A DNA stretch of 64,000 nt from Trinickia acidisoli. Lineage in GTDB: Bacteria > Pseudomonadota > Gammaproteobacteria > Burkholderiales > Burkholderiaceae. The notes under the pieces were generated by a model. It was not told the DNA's origin. It saw only the letters and a program-made list of their open reading frames with translations, and searched no databases. Below, piece by piece: positions 54,527 to 61,549 of this stretch (position 1 is the first letter of the stretch; every line of letters starts with the position of its first letter). The stretch lies in NCBI RefSeq assembly GCF_017315725.1, contig NZ_JAFLRG010000001.1, positions 558,001 through 622,000 on the forward strand, in the 5' to 3' direction. A program made the position numbers and the translations under genes.

Positions 54527-54659
54527 ATTGAAAGAATTGAGTCTGGTTATTGAAAGAAATAAACTTTCCTCGAGTGTCCCAATTCGATCGAATAGCCAAT
54601 ATAGTCTGTCCGTTGTCCGAGTTCTCGGGTGCAAATGCAATCTGTAATAATTGAAAGAT
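54527..54659 (+). repeat. Three ATTGAAAGA direct repeats
   Basis: ATTGAAAGAA at 54527–54536 and 54549–54558, and ATTGAAAGAT at 54650–54659. The first two are 22 bp apart, about two helical turns. They lie upstream of the -35 of the rfaH promoter candidate and could be activator or silencer sites. Confidence 0.5.
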
Positions 54660-54708
54660 TAAGTATGTTGTTCGTAAAAAGTTAGCGTTAATACGGACGT
54701 TCGGACTT

Positions 54709-54737
54709 TTGATCGCCTAGTCCTGATCGCTTAGAAT
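54709..54737 (+). promoter_or_regulatory. Promoter candidate for the rfaH-type gene
   Basis: TTGATC (54709–54714), a 17-bp spacer and TAGAAT (54732–54737). It is the best sigma-70 match in the AT-rich segment. Transcription would start near 54744 and run through the small frame at 54820 into the antiterminator gene. Confidence 0.5.
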
Positions 54738-54819
54738 GGCTTCGCGACGTTGCATGCCGAGCAGACGGCAACGTAATGAACGGACCACGAAGTTACTCAG
54801 AACGCAAGTGGGGAAAATA

Positions 54820-55143
54820 ATGGGGATGGGGCGGTTCCGGCGATTCGGATATGGATGGGATGCCTGGCACCCTATTTACCTACCGTGCATATGCATTGGT
54901 ACGCTCTTTTTTTGGGTTTATCTTACACATGCTGCCGGCAGTCCGTTCCGTCAAGTCTTTTGGCTTTTGATGGATGCGATGTCGCTGAGCTCCACACTCG
55001 CCAGCATTGCCGACAAGTTCGTCGTCAGCCGCGCTAGGCACTCCCAATCGTTCGACGACTCCAGCCAGCGGTTCAAGGATGGGTGGTCACTGGTTTTTTG
55101 CCAGCGCGGTGACGCACGCGTCGAGCCTCGGGATGGCTTATGA
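54820..55143 (+). CDS. Hypothetical small membrane protein, 107 aa (doubtful)
   Basis: Not recognised. ATG 54820 follows GGGGAAAATA. The product would have a hydrophobic stretch near residues 18–37 (IYLPCICIGTLFFWVYLTHA) and a polar, charged second half. Its TGA stop overlaps the ATG of the next gene (ATGA), which would couple translation but occurs by chance in about one frame in three. Composition is unlike the neighbouring genes. It may be a leader frame, a remnant, or noise. Confidence 0.3.
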   Translation: MGMGRFRRFGYGWDAWHPIYLPCICIGTLFFWVYLTHAAGSPFRQVFWLLMDAMSLSSTLASIADKFVVSRARHSQSFDDSSQRFKDGWSLVFCQRGDARVEPRDGL

Positions 55144-55634
55144 ACTGGTATCTCGTCCATACAAGGCCGCGACAAGAAGGGCGCGCGGTTGAAAATCTCG
55201 AACGGCAAGGCTACAGGTGCTATTTGCCTTTGCTTACGATCGAGAGGATTCGGCGCGGAAAGCAGTGCGTCGTGGTCGAGCCCATGTTCGCGCGTTATCT
55301 CTTCATCGAACTCGACGATAGTGGAACCGGCCAAAGCTGGGCCCCTATTCGATCTACAAAGGGTGTCAGCCGGCTCGTGATGTTCGGAGGCCGAGCGGCT
55401 AAAGTGGAAGAGGCGTTGATATCGGTGCTGCGCGCGCCGGCCGAAATCGAAGCCAGGCATCCCGAACGGTTATTTACGCCGGGAGAGCGGGTTCGAATGG
55501 TCGAAGGTGCGTTTGCCGGCATTGAAGCCGTCTACCAGATGAGTGACGGCAACCAGCGCGCGATGGTGTTGATCGAGTTGTTAAGCCGGCCTGTGCGGCT
55601 GACCGTACCGATAGCGCAGTTGACGAAGGCTTGA
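55140..55634 (+). CDS. rfaH: RfaH/NusG-type transcription antiterminator, 164 aa
   Basis: Specialised NusG paralogue that binds paused RNA polymerase at ops sites, suppresses Rho and pausing, and recruits ribosomes to long surface-polysaccharide operons. The NGN domain covers about 1–105 (MNWYLVHTRPRQEGRAVENL, CYLPLLTIERI, ARYLFIEL), and the KOW-containing C-terminal domain follows (FTPGERVRMVEGAFAGIEAV). It is shorter than NusG and, like RfaH, is encoded away from secE/rplK. An ops-like element lies 136 bp after its stop, in front of the polysaccharide genes. Confidence 0.88.
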   Translation: MNWYLVHTRPRQEGRAVENLERQGYRCYLPLLTIERIRRGKQCVVVEPMFARYLFIELDDSGTGQSWAPIRSTKGVSRLVMFGGRAAKVEEALISVLRAPAEIEARHPERLFTPGERVRMVEGAFAGIEAVYQMSDGNQRAMVLIELLSRPVRLTVPIAQLTKA

Positions 55635-55738
55635 GGGGGGAGCGTCCCCATTGACTGGCGGTGCGCCTAGATGGACGTATCCATCGGCGTGCCAAGCAGC
55701 GAGTATTGGATTTCGTGGTAGAGAATACCGATCATCTT

Positions 55739-55781
55739 CAGCTGCGCTTAGCCAATCGCGCCATGGCAGGGCGGTAGCATG
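55739..55781 (+). promoter_or_regulatory. ops / JUMPstart-like element in the operon leader
   Basis: GGCGGTAGCAT at 55770–55780 contains the nine-base ops core GGCGGTAGC exactly. It is preceded by CAGCTGCGCTTAGCC, loosely like the 5' part of the enterobacterial JUMPstart, and by CAGG directly before the core. It lies 50 bp before the first polysaccharide gene and just after the RfaH-type gene. The remainder of 55635–55830 holds no gene. Confidence 0.7.
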
Positions 55782-55830
55782 CGCGAGCGAGGCTGAGCCG
55801 GCCTTACCTTCCTGGTAGTCGGGGGTTTCA

Positions 55831-56826
55831 ATGATCATTAGCCGCACGCCGTTCAGAATCTCTTTTTTTGGAGGCGGAACGGATTACCCTCGTTGGTATA
55901 GGGATCATGGCGGATCCGTTCTGGCAACGACCATCAACAAATACTGCTACATCTCGTGCCGGCCATTGCCGCCGTTCTTCGATCATAAATATCGAATCGT
56001 TTACTCTCGTATTGAAAATGCAAAAACGATCAATCAGATCGAGCACCCGTCGGTGCATGCCGTACTCAATTGGGCGGAGGTCGAAGAAGGGCTCGAGATA
56101 CATCATGATGGCGATCTTCCCGCTCGGTCGGGATTGGGATCGAGCTCTGCGTTTACGGTTGGCCTGACGCACGCGCTGCAAGCCCTCCGGGGGAAAATGG
56201 TAGATAAGGGTACGCTTGCCAAGGATGCTATCCACATCGAACAAGAGCTGATCGGCGAGAATGTCGGATCTCAGGATCAGATCTCCGCGGCGTTTGGCGG
56301 ATTCAATCGGATCGACTTTCATAGCGACGATTCATTCGATGTGTCGCCGCTGATACTTCCTACCGCTCGACTAGGCGAGCTTCACGATCACCTGATGCTG
56401 TGCTTCACGGGGCTTTCGCGAATTGCCTCAGAAGTGGCTAAATCAAAGATTGAAAATCTGAATAAACGCGAGAGCGAACTCACGCGTATGCAGGAAATGG
56501 TGGATGAGGCCGTCGAGATTCTCAGGAACACCAATCGGCCAATCGAGGATCTGGGTAAGCTTCTCGATGAAAGTTGGCAATGCAAGCGTAGATTGTCGCA
56601 CTTGGTATCCACACCTGAGATCGACAATGTCTATGAGGCCGCACGCAAAGCCGGTGCGATTGGAGGGAAAATTCTCGGCGCGGGCGGCGGCGGTTTTTTT
56701 CTGTTGTTTGCTAAACCTGAAGATCAACCCGCGATTCGAGAGCGCCTGAGCCATTTGGTCCATGTGCCGTTCGATTTCGAGGATTCCGGTAGCCGAGTCG
56801 TGCTGTATCAACCGAACGGGCTGTAA
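55831..56826 (+). CDS. hddA: GHMP-family sugar kinase, D-glycero-D-manno-heptose 7-phosphate kinase type (HddA-like), 331 aa
   Basis: Phosphorylates C-1 of a sugar 7-phosphate, most likely D-manno-heptose 7-phosphate, as the first step to a GDP-heptose. The N-terminus IISRTPFRISFFGGGTDYP, the ATP loop ARSGLGSSSAFTVGL near residue 100 and GKILGAGGGGFFLLF near 283 are diagnostic for this GHMP group, which includes HddA and WcbL. It is the first gene after the ops-like site. GmhA and GmhB are not in the window, so supply of heptose phosphates would come from elsewhere. Confidence 0.85.
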   Translation: MIISRTPFRISFFGGGTDYPRWYRDHGGSVLATTINKYCYISCRPLPPFFDHKYRIVYSRIENAKTINQIEHPSVHAVLNWAEVEEGLEIHHDGDLPARSGLGSSSAFTVGLTHALQALRGKMVDKGTLAKDAIHIEQELIGENVGSQDQISAAFGGFNRIDFHSDDSFDVSPLILPTARLGELHDHLMLCFTGLSRIASEVAKSKIENLNKRESELTRMQEMVDEAVEILRNTNRPIEDLGKLLDESWQCKRRLSHLVSTPEIDNVYEAARKAGAIGGKILGAGGGGFFLLFAKPEDQPAIRERLSHLVHVPFDFEDSGSRVVLYQPNGL

Positions 56827-56828
56827 TC

Positions 56829-57785
56829 GTGCACGCTACATCGCGGATCTACGTCGCGGGCCACACTGGCCTGATCGGCTCGGCGTGCGTACGCCGACTC
56901 CGGCGTGTCGGTTTTGAACGATTGCTGTTGAAGCCGCATCACGAACTGGAACTCACTGAGTCGAGCGCGGTTGATGAGTTCTTCGACAATAGCCGTCCGG
57001 ATTACGTCGTTCTCGCGGCCGGACGCGTTGGTGGCATCGTCGAGAATCAGTTGTATCCGGCGGACTTCATCAATACGAATCTTGCGATTCAACTAAATGT
57101 GCTGAGAGCGGCACACCGAGCGGGCGTGAAAAAGTTGATCCTTTTCGGCTCGTCGTGCATGTATCCGCGCGACTGTCCGCAGCCCATGCCCGAATCATTG
57201 CTTCTTTCCGGCATTCCGGAGTCAACGAGTCTTGCCTATGCGGTCTCGAAGTTGGCCGGCGTGCAAATGTGTTTGGCCTACAACCAGCAATATGGCGAGC
57301 AGCGATTCATACCCTTGATCCCCAACAGCGCCTTTGGTCCCAATGACAATTTCGACCCGAAATCGGGGCATGTCCTTTCCGCGCTGATACGCCGTTTCCA
57401 TGAAGCGAAGCAACGGGGCGCCGCGAGCGTCACGCTTTGGGGAAGCGGCAACCCCCGCCGCGAGTTCATCCATGCCGACGATGTGGCCGATGCGTGCATC
57501 GCACTCCTGCAAGGCGATACGGAACACCTGCGATTTCCGATCAATGTCGGAACGGGATGCGATCTGTCGATTCGTGAACTCGCGGAGGCGGTGGCCAGCG
57601 TGACAGGGTATGCGGGAGAGATCGAATGGGATACCTCGAAGCCGGACGGCGCCCCCAGGAAACTGTTGGACAGTAGTCGAATAAAGGGGTTTGGCTGGCG
57701 CAACAGCGTCGAATTCGACGCTGGGCTCCAGGATACCTATCGGTGGTATCTGCAAGCTATGCAAAACGCGGAGGCTAAAGCATGA
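56829..57785 (+). CDS. GDP-L-fucose synthase-type epimerase/reductase (Fcl/ColC-like), 318 aa
   Basis: SDR-family enzyme that would epimerise and reduce a GDP-4-keto-6-deoxy sugar. The NADP-binding motif is GHTGLIG (11–17). All catalytic residues of Fcl have counterparts: Ser108 and Cys110 (GSSCMYP), Tyr137 and Lys141 (YAVSK), and His181 (GHVLSAL). AAGRVGGI replaces the common AAKVGGI. ColC, which makes GDP-colitose, belongs to the same family, so the substrate may be a 3-deoxy sugar or a heptose derivative. GTG 56829 starts 2 bp after hddA; the end overlaps the next gene (ATGA). Confidence 0.85.
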   Translation: MHATSRIYVAGHTGLIGSACVRRLRRVGFERLLLKPHHELELTESSAVDEFFDNSRPDYVVLAAGRVGGIVENQLYPADFINTNLAIQLNVLRAAHRAGVKKLILFGSSCMYPRDCPQPMPESLLLSGIPESTSLAYAVSKLAGVQMCLAYNQQYGEQRFIPLIPNSAFGPNDNFDPKSGHVLSALIRRFHEAKQRGAASVTLWGSGNPRREFIHADDVADACIALLQGDTEHLRFPINVGTGCDLSIRELAEAVASVTGYAGEIEWDTSKPDGAPRKLLDSSRIKGFGWRNSVEFDAGLQDTYRWYLQAMQNAEAKA

Positions 57786-58600
57786 ACGATCGCTCCATCG
57801 ACTTACAACAGAAGGCGCGTTGGGTCTGGAGAGAGACGCTGGCTATCCATCGAAGGGCGCCCGAAACTCGGTTGGCATCGTCGCTTTCCGCGGTCGAGAT
57901 ATTTACCGCGTTGTACTACGGTGGCATCGTCCGCTTCGACCCCAGCGATCCTCGCTCGCCGCGGCGTGACCGCTGCATCATCAGCAAGGGGCATGGATCG
58001 ATCTGCATGTATCCGATTCTCGCGGATCTGGGATTTTTTCCGATGCAAGCGCTCGAAAGCGTGGGTGAGGCGGGCGGCTTTTTGGGCGGCATCCCCGATC
58101 CGGTGATACCGGGCTATGAAACGGTAAACGGCTCTCTGGGCCACGGCCTGGGCGTGGGGGCGGGAATCGCGCTCGGGCTTCGGCGCAAAGGTAGCGATCG
58201 CCACGTTTTCGTCGTGACCGGCGATGGAGAGCTCCACGAGGGCGCCAATTGGGAGGCAATCATGTTTGCCTCTCAGCATCAACTCGATAATTTGCATCTC
58301 GTCGTTGACGATAATCACATCAGCATGCTCGGCTACACCGATAGCATCGTTTCGCACGGCGCGCTCTCCGACCGGCTTCGAGCATTCGGATGGGATTGCG
58401 CCGAAGTAGATGGGCACGACGTGAATGCGGTGCAAGCCGCATTGCACGCTCAGATAGGCAAGTTCGACGGCAAACCAAAGGCGCTCATTGCTCGGACCTT
58501 GAAAGGGCATGGCGTGCCGGGCCTCGAGAATGCTCCCCTCTCGCACATCATCAATCCGAAGCCGGAACTTATCGATCGTCTGCTGGAGCAACATTCGTGA
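57782..58600 (+). CDS. Transketolase, N-terminal (thiamine diphosphate-binding) subunit, 272 aa
   Basis: First half of a split transketolase-like enzyme that moves a two-carbon unit. The ThDP/metal motif runs from GDGELHEG (147–154) to DDN (176–178). Histidines in SKGHGS (His71) and GSLGHGLGVG (His121) match cofactor- and substrate-binding residues of transketolases. Overlaps the epimerase gene by ATGA and the C-terminal subunit by GTGA, so the two halves should be made in equal amounts. Its place inside a sugar operon argues for a role on a carbohydrate precursor rather than in the pentose phosphate pathway. Confidence 0.88.
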   Translation: MNDRSIDLQQKARWVWRETLAIHRRAPETRLASSLSAVEIFTALYYGGIVRFDPSDPRSPRRDRCIISKGHGSICMYPILADLGFFPMQALESVGEAGGFLGGIPDPVIPGYETVNGSLGHGLGVGAGIALGLRRKGSDRHVFVVTGDGELHEGANWEAIMFASQHQLDNLHLVVDDNHISMLGYTDSIVSHGALSDRLRAFGWDCAEVDGHDVNAVQAALHAQIGKFDGKPKALIARTLKGHGVPGLENAPLSHIINPKPELIDRLLEQHS

Positions 58601-59562
58601 GCGACAAACCGTTGGCCATGCGCGATGCCTTTCTCGAACGCATTTGGCGCGCGATGGCGGAAGACTCTCGAGTTTTTTTCGTGACCGCCGATTTCGGCTC
58701 CCCGGTGCTCGACAAGATACGAACAGATTTCCCGGATCGTTTCGTCAATGTCGGGATTGCCGAGCAAAACCTAATCAACGTATCCGCAGGGCTGGCGCTC
58801 GAAGACTTCAAAGTGTTTGCTTACGCCATTGCACCGTTCATCACGATGCGATGCTGTGAGCAAATTCGTGTCAACTTGGCGCTGCTCTCGCAAGTGCGGC
58901 CGATGAACGTCAACCTGATCGGCGTAGGCGCGGGCTATAGCTACGTGGTCTCGGGGCCGACTCATCAGTGCTATGAAGATCTGGCGTTGATGCGAGCGAT
59001 TCCGGTCGTCCGTGTCCTGTCTCCCGCTGATCACGTCACGGCGGCATCGATGTTCGATCAATGCGTGAATGGGCCGGGCCTGCGGTATCTGCGCTTCGAC
59101 GCGCAGGTACTGCCCGTTGTCTACGACAAAGCCGCGCCGAATGCCGATCTCGGATTTCATCTTCATCGGCGCGGCAAGACGATTTGTTTGATTGCGACCG
59201 GGTACATGCTTCACACCGCGCTAAAGGTCGCAGAACGTCTGGACGAGGTTGGACTAGAGGTCGGTGTCATCGACTTGTTCGACTTGTCGCGATTCTCGGC
59301 CGCGATGCTTCAGGAAACACTGCGCACGTATGAAGGGATCGTCTCGCTGGAAGAGGGCTTTCGCGGGCGTGGCGGAATGGACGCAATGCTGTTCGAGTTT
59401 CTGGCGCGAAGCGGGCTGAATAAAAGGATGCTGAACATCGGGGTGGACGGTGCCTACCGTTTCGACCTGGGCACACGCACCGAGCTTCACGAACTCGTCG
59501 GAATCGGCCCCGAAGCGGTACAAAGAGGCATACACGATTTCGCGAACAGGGTCGCCGCCTAA
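58597..59562 (+). CDS. Transketolase, C-terminal (pyrimidine-binding) subunit, 321 aa
   Basis: Second half of the split transketolase. The catalytic Glu that activates ThDP is Glu56 in VGIAEQNLINVSAGLA. The Pyr domain (about 1–180) is followed by the C-terminal transketolase domain (about 190–321; GLEVGVIDLFDLSRFS). The start is GTG 58597, overlapping the stop of the N-terminal subunit (GTGA); ATG 58618 is an alternative. ATYPICAL for house-keeping transketolase, which is a single chain of about 660 residues. Confidence 0.88.
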   Translation: MSDKPLAMRDAFLERIWRAMAEDSRVFFVTADFGSPVLDKIRTDFPDRFVNVGIAEQNLINVSAGLALEDFKVFAYAIAPFITMRCCEQIRVNLALLSQVRPMNVNLIGVGAGYSYVVSGPTHQCYEDLALMRAIPVVRVLSPADHVTAASMFDQCVNGPGLRYLRFDAQVLPVVYDKAAPNADLGFHLHRRGKTICLIATGYMLHTALKVAERLDEVGLEVGVIDLFDLSRFSAAMLQETLRTYEGIVSLEEGFRGRGGMDAMLFEFLARSGLNKRMLNIGVDGAYRFDLGTRTELHELVGIGPEAVQRGIHDFANRVAA

Positions 59563-59614
59563 ACGGTAGCCGCGAGGTGTCCTCAAACTTCCGATTCGAT
59601 CACGTGGAGAAATC

Positions 59615-60790
59615 GTGTCGTCGTATCCTTTGATGCGCAACAATATTGCCCGAGAAGATCTGGATCTCGTCATCGAGCATCTGAAGCAGGACGATCCTAT
59701 TCTCACGCATGGAGCGAACGTCCGGGCCTTCGAGGAGGAATGGTCCGAATGGTTGGGGGTAAAGCACAGTGTCTTCGTGAACTCGGGCGCGTCGGCAAAC
59801 CTGCTTACGATGGCGATCCTCAAGATTCGGCATCCGGAAGGCGGAGAAGTGATCGTGCCTTCGCTGACGTGGGTTTCCGACATTGCATCCGTACTGCAGA
59901 ACGGCTTCACGCCCGTGTTCGTCGACATTGATCCGCGCTCGCTGGCGATGGACTCGAAGCAAATCCTCGCCAAACTGAATGAAAAGACGCGGGCCGTGTT
60001 TCTGACCCACGCCCAAGGTTTCGACGGTTTGACGGACGAACTGCTTGAAGCGCTTCAACGGAGAAAGATCCCGTTGATCGAGGACGTTTGCGAATCGCAC
60101 GGCGCAACTCACGATGGCAAGCGTCTAGGTAGCTTCGGCTGGGTTTCGAATTTTTCCTTCTACTATGCCCACCACCTGAGCACCATCGAAGGCGGGATGA
60201 TTTGCACGAACGATCCGCACGTCTATCAGCAGGCTCGGATGCTTCGCTCGCATGGGATGGTTCGAGAAGCGAACGACCCGGCGGTCCGGGCGACGCATCA
60301 GCAGCAGAACCCCGAATTGAACCCGGATTTCATTTTTGCTTTCCCTGCGTACAACGTGCGTAATACGGAAATCGGAGGCATTCTAGGGCGCAGTCAGCTC
60401 AAGCGGCTCGACACCAACGTAGAACGCCGTACGAAGAATTTTGCACGCTTCCTGAGTCGGATAGATGCGAAGAAGTATCGGACCGATTTCAAGCTCGAGG
60501 GATCGAGCAATTACGCATTCAATGTGGTGCTTAGGGAGCCAGACGACGCATTTGTTCTGCGGGTAATGGCGACGATGCGGGAAGCGCGGATCGAGTTTCG
60601 TCGGGGCAGTGCCGGTGGTGGCAATCAACTGAGGCAGCCTTACCTGAAAAGCATCGTTCCCGAGGGTTACCACAAAGCGTTTCCCGAAACCGAGCACATC
60701 CATTTCTACGGCTTCTACATCGGCAACTTTCCTGATCTGAAGAATCGAGAAGTGGACGAGGTTTGCGCCATCCTTAATTCCGTCGACTGA
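59615..60790 (+). CDS. DegT-fold PLP enzyme of the ColD type (probable sugar 3-dehydratase), 391 aa
   Basis: The fold is that of DegT/DnrJ/EryC1 sugar aminotransferases, but the Schiff-base lysine is replaced by histidine: FSFYYAHHLSTIEGGM has His186 where aminotransferases have Lys. ColD, the GDP-4-keto-6-deoxymannose 3-dehydratase, has the same His (His188 there) in a near-identical block. Other shared blocks are VNSGASANLL, IEDVCESHGAT and YNVRNTEIGGILG. So the enzyme probably removes the C-3 hydroxyl of a 4-keto sugar, with PLP acting transiently, rather than transferring an amino group. The start is GTG 59615, preceded by GTGGAGAAA. Confidence 0.85.
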   Translation: MSSYPLMRNNIAREDLDLVIEHLKQDDPILTHGANVRAFEEEWSEWLGVKHSVFVNSGASANLLTMAILKIRHPEGGEVIVPSLTWVSDIASVLQNGFTPVFVDIDPRSLAMDSKQILAKLNEKTRAVFLTHAQGFDGLTDELLEALQRRKIPLIEDVCESHGATHDGKRLGSFGWVSNFSFYYAHHLSTIEGGMICTNDPHVYQQARMLRSHGMVREANDPAVRATHQQQNPELNPDFIFAFPAYNVRNTEIGGILGRSQLKRLDTNVERRTKNFARFLSRIDAKKYRTDFKLEGSSNYAFNVVLREPDDAFVLRVMATMREARIEFRRGSAGGGNQLRQPYLKSIVPEGYHKAFPETEHIHFYGFYIGNFPDLKNREVDEVCAILNSVD

Positions 60791-60801
60791 GCGAGGCAAA
60801 C

Positions 60802-61506
60802 GTGGTGAGGCACGCCATCGTATTGGCCGGGGGCTTGGGAACCCGCTTACGCGCGGCGGTCCCTGATTTGCCGAAACCCATGGCGCCGGTGAACGGCCGC
60901 CCCTTTCTCGAATATCAGATCGACTACTGGATCGGCCAGGGAATCGAGCACTTCGTTCTCTCGGTGGGTTATCTGCATGGCGCGATCACGGCTCACTTTG
61001 GAAGCCGTTACCGCGATGCCGCGATCGAGTACGCGATTGAAGAGACCCCGATGGGTACGGGGGGCGGTGTCCTCCTTGCCGCGAGCCGCCTGACCGGCGA
61101 AGGGCCCTTCCTCGTCCTCAACGGCGACACTTATTTCGAGGTCGATCTCCGGTCGCTGGCAGCGCTTCATGCAGAACGCGATTCCGACTGGACCCTTGCC
61201 CTGTTTCGCAGCAATGAGGCCGGACGCTACATGGGCTTGAGCGTGGCCGAGGATGGGCGCGTGCATTCGCTGGAGGTCGAACGGGGAGAAGTGGGCGCGT
61301 TGGCTAACGGCGGCGTTTATCTGATCGAACCCGACTGCTTGCTGCATACCGGCGCTCGCCCTGGAGACAGCGTCTCATTGGAACAGGAACTGCTGCCGTC
61401 GGCATTGCGGGCCGGCGCCTCCTTGTATGGGATGGCTTTCCCGGGGGGCTTCATCGACATCGGCGTGCCGGACGATTATCGCCGCGCATCTGAGATGCTT
61501 CGCTGA
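60802..61506 (+). CDS. hddC: Sugar-1-phosphate nucleotidyltransferase (HddC/WcbM-like), 234 aa
   Basis: Activates a sugar 1-phosphate with a nucleotide, most likely heptose 1-phosphate with GTP. The N-terminal signature is LAGGLGTRLRAAVPDLPKPM; the metal/nucleotide Asp is in LVLNGDTYFEVD near residue 109; and GGFIDIGVPDDY closes the domain. Length (about 230) matches HddC and not the longer GalU or ManC. Together with the hddA-type gene it completes the kinase/nucleotidyltransferase pair of the GDP-heptose route. GTG 60802 is the likely start. Confidence 0.83.
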   Translation: MVRHAIVLAGGLGTRLRAAVPDLPKPMAPVNGRPFLEYQIDYWIGQGIEHFVLSVGYLHGAITAHFGSRYRDAAIEYAIEETPMGTGGGVLLAASRLTGEGPFLVLNGDTYFEVDLRSLAALHAERDSDWTLALFRSNEAGRYMGLSVAEDGRVHSLEVERGEVGALANGGVYLIEPDCLLHTGARPGDSVSLEQELLPSALRAGASLYGMAFPGGFIDIGVPDDYRRASEMLR

Positions 61507-61549
61507 AGCATTGGGGTGCGGGCAATTTTTCAACAATTGGGGGCAAACA

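Larger units (their letters stand above)
54470..54819 (+). other. AT-rich regulatory segment upstream of the rfaH-type gene
   Basis: No gene is supported. From about 54500 to 54720 the sequence is strikingly AT-rich for this genome. It contains three ATTGAAAGA repeats and a promoter candidate (listed separately), then a transcribed leader up to the small reading frame at 54820. Confidence 0.6.

Noticed and set aside
54968..55110. Minus-strand stretch (LNRWLESSNDWECLAR...) vaguely like the C-terminal end of an IS5-type transposase
   Set aside because: Similarity is weak and by eye only, no inverted repeats or rest of a transposase were found, and a plus-strand frame covers the same bases.
59615..60790. 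Calling this gene a sugar aminotransferase
   Set aside because: The PLP lysine is replaced by His as in the ColD 3-dehydratase.
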